Translations under genes and position numbers: made by a program
Shown here: one piece after another, positions 38,301 through 47,082 of the stretch
Position numbering within the stretch: position 1 is the stretch's first letter
Layout of the letters: each line of letters starts with the position of its first letter
NCBI RefSeq assembly: GCF_014489575.1
Contig: NZ_CP060789.1
Span: forward strand, 1 to 64,000
DNA: 64,000 nt
Direction: 5' to 3'
Origin: Tessaracoccus defluvii
Lineage (GTDB): Bacteria > Actinomycetota > Actinomycetes > Propionibacteriales > Propionibacteriaceae
The notes under the pieces: model-generated
Seen by the model: the letters and a program-made list of their open reading frames with translations, nothing else
Database searches by the model: none
What the model was told of the DNA's origin: nothing

Positions 38301-41300
38301 GACGCAGGGCAGTTCCGCGGTGACAAACACGGCCGGGACCGTCGAGTACGCCACCACGAAGAACACCTTCGACGCGTACGGGCGGGCGGTGAGCGCCACC
38401 GAATACACTGGCCCAGCCGACACGGTCGGCCGGACCTTCACGACCAGCTTCACGCCCGCCAGCGGTGTGGCCACGTCGATGAAGACCACCAACCCGCTTG
38501 GCCAGTCCCAGACCCAGATCCTCGACCTGCGTGGACGGCCGACCAAGGTGACGACAGTGGCCGGGATGGTCACCGAGGTGGAGTATGACGCGCTGGGGCG
38601 GATCGTGGCAGTGTGGGAGCCCGGTTTTCCCCGAAGCGGGCCGGCGACCACGAAGCACACCTACGCCGTGTCTCCCAACGGCGTCGATGCCATCACCACC
38701 CAGCAGGCCGTCTCCGACGGGTCCGCGATCACCTACACGACCACGATCCAGCTCTTCGACAAGTTTGCGCAACTTGTGCAGACCCAGAGCGATGCCGCTG
38801 GCGGGGGCCGGGTAATTGACGACGTGGCCTACGACTCGCACGGCTGGGCTGTTAAGACCAACAACCATTGGTATGCGCTCGGGGCGCCGGCGGCGTCCCT
38901 GGTCACCACGGCCGACTCGACCATCGACTCGCGCACGGTGGCCAAGTACGACCAGGCTGGTCGTCCCGTCGAGACGATCTCGTATCGCGGCCTGGTGGAG
39001 TCGCGACGGTCAAAGACGATCTACGGCGGGGACCGGATCACCCAGATCCCGCCGGCGGGGGGTACCACAACCCAGGCCATCTTCGATTCCCTCGGTAACA
39101 CGGTCGAGCTGCGCCTCTACAAGACCGCGCCCACTGTCTCCGGAAGCACCGTGACCGGGGGAACCTTCACGTCCACCAAGTACGAGCACGACCACGACGG
39201 GCAGATGGTCAAGCTGACCGATGCCTCCGGGGCGGTGTGGACGAGCAGCTATGACCTGGCGGGACGGTTGATCTCGTCGAGTGACCCTGATGCCGGGACC
39301 AGCACGTTTGCCTACAACCACACGGGCGAGTTGCTGTCGACTACAGATGCCCGCGGCGGTGCTGGCGCGGTGGTCTACGGCTACGACGTGCTTGGGCGCA
39401 AGACGTCGGTGCGCAGTGGCTCTCCGCTGGTGCTGCAGGGGGAGTGGACCTACGACACCCTGAAGCCGGGTCTGCCGACCCTCGCCAAGACGTATCTGAG
39501 GGGCAATCAGGCGAATGTGCTTGTTGAGGAGGTCACGGGCTACAACGGCTTCGGTCTGCCTACCGGGACGAAGACGACGGTGCCTGCGAGTGAAGGTGCG
39601 TTGGCGGGTTCCTATGCCACGACCGTCAGCTACACGCCGACGGGGAGTATCAAGACGGCCACTCTGCCTGCGGCCGGGGGGCTCGCGGCCGAGACGTTGA
39701 CCTACGGGTATGACGCGCAAGGCCTGGCGACCACCATGACGGGGGCCAACCAGTACGTCACCGAGACCGTCTACAACCCGTTTGGGCAGACGACCCAGGT
39801 CACTGGGCGGGAGGGCGGAACCCTGGTGTGGTCCACCACCCAGGACCCGGAGACGCTGCAGGTCACCTCCTCCACGCTGTCGGCGGCATCGGCGCAGCCT
39901 CAGGTTGCCCGCCACGCCTACACCTACGACCAGGCCGGCAAGATCACCCGGATTGATTCGGGGCTCCACTATGCCGCCTCGGGCCAGCCGAACGTGCGGA
40001 CGGTGTGTTACAAGTTTGATCCGCTTCAGCGGTTGACTGATGCGTGGACGGCGACGGATCAATGCCAGACGGCCCCGACGGCGACGGCGAACAGCCAGGT
40101 TGGTGGCGTGATGCCGCTGTGGCAGTCGTGGACGTTTGATGATGTTGGGAACCGGCTGACCTCGAAGGTGAACAAGGTTGTCGCCGCGTCGGCTCTGGCG
40201 CCCACCTCATCTACCTACGCCTACGGGACCGCAGGGCACGCGCATGCGTTGACCAGCCACGCGACGGTGACGGGCACCATGACGAAGACCGCCTCCTACA
40301 CCTACGACGCGGCGGGCAACACGGTGTCTCGGACGGTCGCTGGCAGCACCCAGACGAATGTGTGGAACCCGGATGGTTCGCTGGCGTCTGTCAGTGCGGG
40401 GAGCCAGGTCTCTAGGTTCGTCTACAGCGCGGCCGGTTCTGAGGTGCTGCGCACTGATCCGGCGGGGACCACCTTGTTCCTGGGGGTATGGATCTGGTGT
40501 TGTCCGGGTCGACGGTGAAGGCGACCCGGTACTACTCGTATGACGGGCAGACGATTGCGCAGCGCAGTCCTGATGGTGTGAGGGCGTTCTTCTCGGATCA
40601 GGTGGGTACCAGTCATACCGCGGTTGACTGGAGCAATCTTGCCACGGTGACGAGGCGGGTCAGTGACCCGTATGGCAATGAGGTTGCCATGGCTAAGGGG
40701 CCGTGGGTGAACGGGCGGGGGTTCCTGGATCAGCCGGTGGATTCTTCGACTGGTCTGGTTGATATGGGGGTGCGGAAGTATGACCCACAGACGGGCCGGT
40801 TCATTTCGGTGGATCCGGTGTTGGATCCGTCGAATCCGTTGTCGTTGAATGGTTATTCGTATACCAATGGTGATCCGGTCAATGATGCTGATCCGTCGGG
40901 TGCGTGGTCGTGGAAGTCGGTGTTGAACGCGGGGAAGAATTTCGTCGCGGGTGCTGGGAAGTATGTGGTGCAGTCGGCTGTCGAGATGGGGCAGTTGGGT
41001 GCGACGGCGGCGTTGTGGGTGTCGGGGAAGAAGTGGTCGGAGGCGTCTCAGACGGCGTCGCGGTGGGCGAATGGGGCGATGAACGCTTATTCGCGGTTCG
41101 AGGACAGGATGGGGGTGAATCGGAACTCGGCTGCGTATAGGGCTGGTTATACGACGGCGATGGTGGTCGACACGGTGTCGAGCTTGATCTCGCCCGCGAA
41201 GGGAGCTCTGAAGCTGGCAGCGAAACTTGCCGTGAAGGCCGTGACCAAGGTGGGTGTGAAGCAGGCTGCTCGGGGTGTGACGCGAGCGGCTGTCGCTACA

Positions 41301-42209
41301 GGGGCACGCAACTCGAGGGTCGTGCTGGCGGGGGCGAAGAAGAGCGTGACGTCGGTGAAGTCGGCTCTTGTGAAGTCGAACCCGGCTGGGAAGCGGGCCG
41401 CAGGCGTTGGTGCGGGCAAGGCAGCCTCGTCTGGCAAGCGCATCGATGTGGGGCCTTCTGCGGCTCAGGGGTGCAGTTTCTCCGGGGAGACGACTGTGTT
41501 GATGGCCGATGGGTCTCATCGCCCGATCAGTGAGGTGCGGCCGGGCGATGAGGTGATCGCTACTGATCCTGAGACTGGGGAGCAGGGTCCTCGTGTGGTG
41601 GTCGACACCTTCGCTCATGAGGACGCCACGGTCGAGTTGGTGGTCGACGGGGAGGTGCTGGTCACTACCGAGGATCATCCGTTCTGGTCGGAGGACGAGG
41701 AAGCGTTTGTTCGGGCGGACAGCCTGCGGGAGGGTGAGCGTCTGCTTGGTGCTGATGGCGACTTGGTGACGGTGTCGCGTCCGGTGGTGGTGTCGGCGAC
41801 GGTGCGTGAGGTTGCGTATAACCTGTTCATCAGTGAGGTTCACACGTATCATGTGGGGACCGACGCGGTCCTCGTCCACAACACCTGCGGCCCCGCAAAC
41901 GGCGGACGGGCCATCTTTGAAATCCATCCGCGAGTGCTGACGCAACTCGACGACCCGAGGCTCGGAGCGCTCACAAGCAAGCTGAATCCCGAAGCGCTCC
42001 AGGACTTGGCGCACAATCCGAGCGCGCAATATATGATGGACACCGCTAGCGGACACATCAATATAGTTCAGGAGATCGACGGCGTGCTTTTGCGGTTAAC
42101 CACGGCGAGTGATGAGTTCAAGATCATCTCTGTCGGCCGAATGCGCCCGAGTCAACTTCGGAACGGCTTGAGCTGGGGGCGATTCGTACTGATCGGTTCA
42201 GGAGGCTGA
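35388..42209 (+). pseudogene. Giant RHS polymorphic-toxin protein, copy 2, with Hint pretoxin domain
   Basis: Same architecture as copy 1 up to the core: signal peptide ending APPAGA, SpvB-like region, YD repeats, DPSG core end near residue 1837. It then has an Ala/Lys-rich linker and a Hint (intein-like) domain at about residues 2026-2164. This starts CSFSGETTVLMADG, includes TEDHPFW, and ends VLVHNTC, so Cys, TxxH and His-Asn are present for self-cleavage. The last about 107 residues are the toxin (GRAIFEIHPRVL ... LWGRFVLIG type; KIISVG). Three frame breaks occur: a G run at 36145-36149 and one at 40482-40486 (each one G short of another copy), and the shared 8-bp duplication at 37670. Corrected length is about 2271 residues. 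Confidence 0.85.
37670..37685 (+). repeat. 8-bp tandem duplication disrupting RHS copy 2
   Basis: GTGGAGAC twice in tandem, at the same codon as in RHS copy 1 (5377-5392). Removal of one unit restores the frame. Presence in both copies shows it predates the duplication of the module or was spread by gene conversion. Confidence 0.95.
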
Positions 42210-42212
42210 CGC

Positions 42213-42443
42213 ATGGCGACCTTGAAGATACGCGATATTATGAGGTGGGCCGCTACGTCTGGTCAGCCAGAGGCGGAGCCGGGATCCAGTGGGTACTGTT
42301 TCCAGATCCGATTCGACGGTCCTCCGTACCCAGTAATCGATGAGGATTTCGTGAACCGCGTGATCGTCGCAGCCAGTGCCCAGGGGGTGGTGAGGATCAC
42401 CTTCGATGACCAGGGTCTGTTGAGGTCTATTGACTTCTCGTGA
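42213..42443 (+). CDS. Putative immunity protein for RHS copy 2 toxin
   Basis: 76 residues from ATG 42213, three bases after the RHS stop; GGAGG lies upstream inside the end of the toxin gene. The protein reads MATLKIRDIMRWAATSGQP, then an acidic hydrophobic-strand pattern (YCFQIRFDG; VVRITFDDQGLLRSIDFS). It is small, soluble and acidic. A close paralogue follows at 42846-43079, next to a decayed copy of the same toxin end. This pairing is strong contextual evidence for immunity. No known family was recognised. Confidence 0.75.
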   Translation: MATLKIRDIMRWAATSGQPEAEPGSSGYCFQIRFDGPPYPVIDEDFVNRVIVAASAQGVVRITFDDQGLLRSIDFS

Positions 42444-42842
42444 AGTGTTTTCGGTGTCTGGTTGTGGTCATCCAGTCGCACAGGGTCTGATGGAGGTTCC
42501 GATCCGCGAGAGCACGGGTGACCCATGCCGGTGCCGAGGGGTTGCTATACGGATGGAGGAGGTGGCCGTATTGCCACCTGCGACCGTGCGAGAGGTTCCG
42601 TGCGGCTTGTTCGTGACTGAGGTCCACGTGTATCATCTGGGCTCAGGTGCGGGACTTGTCTGCAATGATTGTGGTGTCGCGACCGCTGGACGGATCGTCT
42701 TTCAGGTCCCCTCCGCGCGTCTCTCGTGGATCACGGGCCATGTGACGGGCTCAGTTTCATCTCTGTCGGCCAAGTGTGGCCGAGTGAAGTTCCGGATGGC
42801 CTCAGGAGAGGGCGTTTCGTGCCGATCGGTTCAGGAGGCTGA
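42430..42842 (+). pseudogene. Orphan toxin module: decayed Hint tail plus toxin end
   Basis: The frame beginning near 42430 retains the end of a Hint domain (TVREVPCGLFVTEVHVYHLG, compare TVREVAYNLFISEVHTYHVG in copy 2). It then has a piece like the copy 2 toxin start (GRIVFQVPSARL). After a shift, another frame encodes FISVGQVWPSEVPDGLRRGR, then FVPIGSGG and TGA at 42840-42842, matching the copy 2 toxin end. The middle of the toxin has been lost. It is a displaced, decayed C-terminal cassette of the type seen behind RHS genes. Confidence 0.75.
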
Positions 42843-42845
42843 TAC

Positions 42846-43079
42846 GTGGCAACCTTGCAGATTCGCGACATTATGAGGTGGGCTGCTGTGTCAGGGCAGC
42901 CAGATGCGGAGCCGGGATCCAGCGGGTACTTTTTCGAGATCCGGTTCGATGAAGACCAGGACCTAGGAACAGGGGACCCGGAGTTCGTGAATCACGTGAT
43001 CCTCGCTGACAGTCGTCTGGGGTTGGTGACGATCACCTTCGATGACCGAGGGCTATTGAGATCGCTTGACATAGTGTGA
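42846..43079 (+). CDS. Immunity protein paralogue (orphan cassette)
   Basis: 77 residues from GTG 42846, three bases after the decayed toxin end. It is about 60 percent identical by eye to the 42213-42443 product (RDIMRWAA.SGQP.AEPGSSGY.F.IRFD; V.ITFDD.GLLRS.D). The reading frame is intact although its partner toxin is decayed. Retaining an orphan immunity gene would protect against sibling cells that still carry the matching toxin. Family unknown. Confidence 0.7.
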   Translation: MATLQIRDIMRWAAVSGQPDAEPGSSGYFFEIRFDEDQDLGTGDPEFVNHVILADSRLGLVTITFDDRGLLRSLDIV

Positions 43080-43391
43080 AGGCGTTCGAAACCGGTCCTC
43101 AAGCCCAATGGCGCCCCGGACCGGAGTAGCCTTTGGTAGGTGAGTTACCGCGATGCCGATGGAAATGTCCAAACCGTCGGGAACCTGGACGGCGTGCAGC
43201 TGAAGTCCGTATCCAACAGTTGCAGCCGGGCGCGCAGATGAGCAAGCCGTTCGGCTGGCGCGTTCGAGATAGTGCCAAAGGCCCAGAGTGGGTGGAGGGC
43301 ACACTGTCCGCGGACTGTCAGGTGTTCCCGCGTGGCCTGTTTGCGCCAGGCACGCGCGGGGTTCCAGGCGGGCCCTGGGGGGACTGAGATC
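43080..43391 (+). other. Remnant stretch, probable second orphan toxin tail
   Basis: About 310 bp with no intact gene. One frame reads VSYRDADGNVQTVGNLDGVQ (near 43139). Another reads SKPFGWRVRDSAKGPEWVEG and ends at a TGA eight bases before the next start. These short coding-like pieces just before another immunity-type gene suggest a decayed toxin end. No family could be named. Confidence 0.4.
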
Positions 43392-43865
43392 GTGATTTCG
43401 GTCGCAGAACGCATGGTTGAGGAAGTCGACTGGCCGTCCTACCGCGTGGCGATGGGCCCGGCGACCACTCTTGGTGCTGCCCTGCACGCACTTATTTCGA
43501 GCGGCAACGTTGATGAGTCATCGGCGGCGTGGAATGAAATCGAAGAGCATGTCTTCTCGCAGGGCACTATCTACTCGGCAGCCGAGCCGACCGTGTCGGT
43601 CATGCTTGCGGCGCTGATGGATGACCAGCCCTCGTGGCGAAGTGGACGAATTCTGGATCTCTTATTCTTCATCGTGAGGGGCGTTTCGGTGACGGACCCG
43701 TCCCTGCAGGGCCGGTGCAGGGATCGTGCGCGTGAAGGGCTTTGGCTGCTTGCGCGGTGGGCTCTCACGCATGAAGGGTGGGCGCGGGACAACGTCCTGG
43801 AGGTAGTCGAGGTCATCGCCCCGGACCGCGTCGAACTCATACGCTCGGCGATTGCCGGCCGCTGA
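43392..43865 (+). CDS. HEAT/armadillo-like putative immunity protein
   Basis: 157 residues from GTG 43392 with a G-rich Shine-Dalgarno (GGGGGGA) seven bases upstream; ATG 43413 is an alternative. Its pattern (YRVAMGPATTLGAALHALIS, then EEHVFSQGTIYSAAEPTVSV and helical pairs) matches small HEAT-like proteins common behind bacterial polymorphic toxins. All-helical, no signal peptide. The partner toxin is not intact here, so this is another orphan immunity gene by position. An immunity role is inferred. Confidence 0.65.
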   Translation: MISVAERMVEEVDWPSYRVAMGPATTLGAALHALISSGNVDESSAAWNEIEEHVFSQGTIYSAAEPTVSVMLAALMDDQPSWRSGRILDLLFFIVRGVSVTDPSLQGRCRDRAREGLWLLARWALTHEGWARDNVLEVVEVIAPDRVELIRSAIAGR

Positions 43866-43899
43866 CTTCATTACCGTGCGATCAGTGGTCACCCCAGGG

Positions 43900-44445
43900 T
43901 CAAGTAGCCTGGTGATCGCTGTTTGGTCGAAAGCGTCCGCGAGCGAGGTTGTCCACCCTTGCAAGCACGGCTGGAAGCCGATTTGGCCCCGCCAGCGCTC
44001 TGACGATCCGCGCTGCCTCCTCGATCTCAAGACCTCCGGCAGCCGTGACGTAGAGGGGCTTGGTTGCCGAACCGCGAATCACCTCGGCCGCGTGTGTTGC
44101 GGTGCGGAAGGGCGTCTTGGCGACGCCGATGACGGGGATGCCGAACGCGTCTGCTGCATACGCTCCGAGCCCTGGACGCCCTAGGGGGTCGAGGGTCGCA
44201 TAGCCATCGACGACCAGGAGTTCAAGTTGTGGGCCGAGCGCCAGAACGGCTCGGATACACGGGAGTTCGCGCTTGTAGAGCTTGCCTGGCTCGTATGGCT
44301 CGGTCCGGGCGATGTCGGTGACGTGCTCGGACACGATCGTAGAGAAGGTCAACTCTCGGCAGGTGACCAGCGCCGCCTTCGCTTGTTGATGGTTGTCGTA
44401 GTGGACGTCTACGGCGCCGACCGTCGTTATTTGGTTCACGGACAA
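43900..44445 (-). CDS. nfi: Endonuclease V-like protein
   Basis: 181 residues, ATG 44445. It aligns by eye with endonuclease V: the first catalytic Asp in VGAVDVHYD, the Glu in PYEPGKLYKRELP, the second Asp in LLVVDGYATL, then IPVIGVAKTPF, KPLYVTAAGGLEIEEAARIV and RLPAVLARVDNLARG. The usual DGHG is DGYA here. The protein is shorter than E. coli Nfi by about 40 residues. The family cuts DNA or RNA near deoxyinosine or inosine. It lies on the opposite strand to the toxin cassettes and may be cargo; whether it repairs DNA or does something else is open. Confidence 0.75.
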   Translation of the reverse strand: MSVNQITTVGAVDVHYDNHQQAKAALVTCRELTFSTIVSEHVTDIARTEPYEPGKLYKRELPCIRAVLALGPQLELLVVDGYATLDPLGRPGLGAYAADAFGIPVIGVAKTPFRTATHAAEVIRGSATKPLYVTAAGGLEIEEAARIVRALAGPNRLPAVLARVDNLARGRFRPNSDHQAT

Positions 44446-44447
44446 GT

Positions 44448-44813
44448 TCAGATGGCCTGTCTGCCGAAGGCTTGGCGGGCGTGGTCGCGCAGGAGTGCGT
44501 TTTCGATGAGCCAGGTGACGTGTTCGTGCTCGTCGGGGGTGAAGTGGTCGACGGATTCGGCTTTGATTCGCAGGGTCGGGTTCTTGGGGTCGCGTTCGTC
44601 GTCGAAGAGGAGTGAGTCAGCGCTGATGGTGAGCGCGAGGGCAAGTGCGTGGAGGACGTCGAGGGTGGGCTGGCTGGTGCCGGCCTCATAGGGACGGATC
44701 TGGGTGGCATAGGCGGTGAAGTTGGCGTCGGTCGCTGGCTCGCATCCGCGTGCGTGTGGCGGGGTTGTTGGCTGCTGAACCATATGTGCTGCCTTCGGGT
44801 GTCGTTGACGCAT
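44448..44813 (-). pseudogene. XRE-type regulator, N-terminally damaged
   Basis: 121 residues. The segment TQIRPYEAGTSQPTLDVLHA, then LALALTISADSLLFDDE is the second half of an XRE helix-turn-helix and its usual downstream linker. The first two HTH helices are missing or replaced by an unrelated Pro/His-rich start. It is directly upstream (2 bp) of the endonuclease V-like gene on the same strand. DNA binding is unlikely in this form. A frameshift or truncation near 44760 could explain it. Confidence 0.6.
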
Positions 44814-44860
44814 GGGAGCGAACTAGGTCCATTCTAGCGAGCGATCTAGAGTTCCTGACA

Positions 44861-44952
44861 GGTGTTGGCCGTGGCGAGGATCCCGAGGCAGAGCTGAGCG
44901 GGCTCAAGTCCGAGGTCAGCGTGCAGCGGCTGGTCGAGGGCCGTGGCGTGTG
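44861..44952. repeat. Approximately 92-bp dispersed repeat, copy A
   Basis: About 85 percent identical by eye to 50786-50876. Both begin GGTGTTGGC and share CCCGAGGCAGAGCTGAGCGG. Copy A abuts the nagZ-like fragment and copy B lies between IS relics and tpx. No known element was recognised. Confidence 0.75.
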
Positions 44953-45383
44953 TCGACGACGTCACCAGCAGCGACTCGGCGAGCCTGGAGGTGTTCCGGG
45001 ACGCGATCGCCGCCGGGGTGGACTCGGTGATGGTCAGCTCGGCGCTGTTCGAGAAGATCGACCCCGACAATGAGGGTGTCTTCAGCCCAGTGATCATCGA
45101 GGACCTGCTGCGTGGCGAGTTCGGATTCGACGGCGTCGTCATCGCCGACGGCCTGGGAGCGGCCGCCTCCGTGGCCGACCTGGCGCCGGGGGAGCGGGCC
45201 GTCCGTTTCCTGGCTGCGGGCGGGGACCTGGCGATCAACGCCGACCCGGCCATCATGGGGGAGATGGTCACGGCGACGCTCCACGAGGCGGACACGGACC
45301 CTGCTTTCGAAGAGCGCGTGACGGCGTCTGCAGCTCGCGTCCTCGCGCTGAAGTCGTCGGTGGGCCTGGTCGGCTGCGGCTGA
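44943..45383 (+). pseudogene. C-terminal part of a nagZ-like GH3 gene (fragment c)
   Basis: About 146 codons. It resembles the C-terminal part of GH3 beta-N-acetylhexosaminidases (NagZ): IAAGVDSVMVSSALFEKIDP, FSPVIIEDLLRGEFGFDGVV, IADGLGAAASVADL, AGGDLAINADP and the tail VTASAARVLALKSSVGLVGC. The N-terminal barrel with the catalytic loop is absent; sequence upstream switches abruptly to the 92-bp repeat. NagZ recycles peptidoglycan amino sugars. This is the longest of three such fragments and it precedes lectin-RHS copy 3. Confidence 0.8.
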
Positions 45384-45431
45384 CCCGAGGCCGGTCAGCC
45401 GCATTCGCGTCGCCCACGTGGGCGACCTCGC

Positions 45432-45482
45432 TCAGGGCTGTCGGATGAGCCGCAGCGCATCAAGCGTGAAGCCGGCCCTCCG
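45432..45482 (-). pseudogene. Remnant of the lectin gene 3' end (module copy 3)
   Basis: About 50 bp matching 33213-33262, beginning with TCA (stop on the minus strand) and GGGCTGTCGGAT. It is followed within a few bases by RHS sequence in the opposite sense. The intervening lectin and RHS 5' parts (about 6.5 kb in copy 2) are deleted. Confidence 0.75.
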
Positions 45483-45485
45483 CCC

Positions 45486-46137
45486 GCAGCCTCAGGTTGC
45501 GCGCCACGCCTACACCCAGACGGCCCCGACGACGACGGCGAACAGCCAGGTTGGTGGCGTGATGCCGCTGTGGCAGTCGTGGACGTTTGATGATGTTGGG
45601 AACCGGCTGACCTCGAAGGTGAACAAGGTTGTCGCCGCGTCGGCTCTGGTGCCCTCCTCATCTACCTACGCCTACGGGACCGCAGGGCACGCGCATGCTT
45701 TGACCAGCCACGCGACGGTGACGGGCACCATGACGAAGACAGCCTCGTACACCTACGACGCGGCGGGCAACACGGTGTCTCGGACGGTCGCTGGCAGCAC
45801 CCAGACGAATGTGTGGAACCCGGATGGTTCGCTGGCGTCTGTCAGTGCGGGGAGCCAGGTCTCTAGGTTCGTCTACAGCGCGGCCGGTTCTGAGGTGCTG
45901 CGCACTGATCCGGCGGGGACCACCCTGTTCCTGGGGGGTATGGATCTGGTGTTGTCCGGGTCGACGGTGAAGGCTACCCGGTACTACTCGTATGACGGGC
46001 AGACGATTGCGCAGCGCAGTCCTGATGGTGTGAGGGCGTTCTTCTCGGATCAGGTGGGTACCAGTCATACCGCGATTGACTGGGGCAACCTTGCCACGGT
46101 GACGAGGCGCGTGAGTGACCCGTATGGGGTGGGGTGA
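45486..46137 (+). pseudogene. RHS fragment (module copy 3)
   Basis: It matches RHS copy 1 from about 7603 to 8382, with an internal loss of about 140 bp after HAYT (jump to QTAPT). It encodes YD-repeat sequence such as YDAAGNTVSRTVAG and SYDGQTIAQRSPDG. It stops at SDPYG, where the IS3-family left end begins. The core motif and most of the toxin part are missing here. Confidence 0.9.
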
Positions 46138-46202
46138 GGGATTGCTTCCGGACCAGGAGCCCCCACGGGTAGAATCCGGGGGGAGAAATGGAAGGGATCG
46201 AG

Positions 46203-46487
46203 ATGGCCCGGAAGAAGTTCAGCCCGGAATTCAAGGCGGAAGCGGTTCGTGCGGTGGTTGAGTCATCGCGGACTGTTGCTGAGGTCGCGCGTGATCATGG
46301 TATCGGCTCCGAGACGCTCAGGAATTGGGTGAATGCGTATCGGCGGGATCATGCCGACGAGTTGCCGGAGATCAGTGAGCCGGAGCGTGCGGAACTGGCG
46401 CGGTTGCGTAAAGAGGTCCGCGAGTTGAAGGCCGAGCGGGAGTTCCTGGGAAAAGCGGCGGCCTTCTTCGCGAAGGAGTTCCGGTGA
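46203..46487 (+). CDS. IS3-family transposase OrfA
   Basis: 94 residues from ATG 46203 (ARKKFSPEFKAEAVRAVVES...); an in-frame ATG 15 bases earlier is possible. It has an HTH (TVAEVARDHGIGSETLRNWV) and a C-terminal leucine-zipper-like helix (LARLRKEVRELKAEREFL). It binds the IS ends. It nearly equals the OrfA at 59714. OrfB starts in the -1 frame overlapping its stop (GTGA). Confidence 0.9.
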   Translation: MARKKFSPEFKAEAVRAVVESSRTVAEVARDHGIGSETLRNWVNAYRRDHADELPEISEPERAELARLRKEVRELKAEREFLGKAAAFFAKEFR

Positions 46488-47082
46488 GCGCGAAGTACGC
46501 GTTCATCAACAGCGAAGAAGGCAACTACTCGGTCCGGAACATGTGTCGTTGGGCGAGGGTGTCGCGGGCTGGCTACTACGAGTGGCGTGAGCGGCCCGTC
46601 TCTGCGACTCGGCGGTGGCGCGACGAGCTCGGTGACATCATCGAGGTCTTGTTCGTCGAGTCTGATGCCACGTACGGCTACCGACGGATCCATGCCGACC
46701 TGGTGCGGGCCGGCAGGCCGTGTGACCCGCAGAGGGTGCGCGCGATCATGGCCGAGCGTGGCTTGGTGGCGTGTCAGCCGCGCCGCAGGGGCCAAGGACC
46801 ACGATCCCGGCTGATGCGGAGGATCTGCCGGATCTGATCGACAGGGACTTCACCGCCGCCGAGCCTGGGGTGAAGCTGGTCGGGGACATCACCTACATCC
46901 CGACGTGGCAGGGCTGGGTGTATCTGGCGACCGTGTTGGATTGCTGCACGAAGAAGGTCGTCGGGTACGCGATGGCCGAGCACATGCGAACCGAGCTGGT
47001 CACCGACGCCCTGGCCATGGCGATCAGTAACGGCCATGTCCGTAGCGGGGAGACGATTTTCCATTCGGATCGCGGGTCGCAG

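Larger units (their letters stand above)
33386..41238. repeat. Large direct repeat, copy 2 (lectin-RHS module)
   Basis: This matches 1-8946 without the IS30 insertion. The identity covers the lectin gene, the spacer, and RHS as far as the linker after the core. Past 41238 only short patches (KSVTSVKSAL, about 41343-41373) are shared. This copy keeps the empty IS30 target site and serves as a reference for the frameshifts in copy 1. Confidence 0.95.

Noticed and set aside
36145..40486. G-run length differences in RHS copy 2 (and G6 in copy 3) as a phase-variable tract.
   Set aside because: The runs are short, and similar one-base losses occur in unrelated genes such as mshD; sequencing error is the simpler reading.
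42430..42876. A 148-residue open frame as a real gene.
   Set aside because: It is a mixture of Hint remnant and out-of-frame toxin sequence running into the next immunity gene.
44820..44860. Short dyads (CTAG-containing) upstream of the broken XRE gene as its operator.
   Set aside because: Only 4-6-bp matches, and the regulator itself is damaged.
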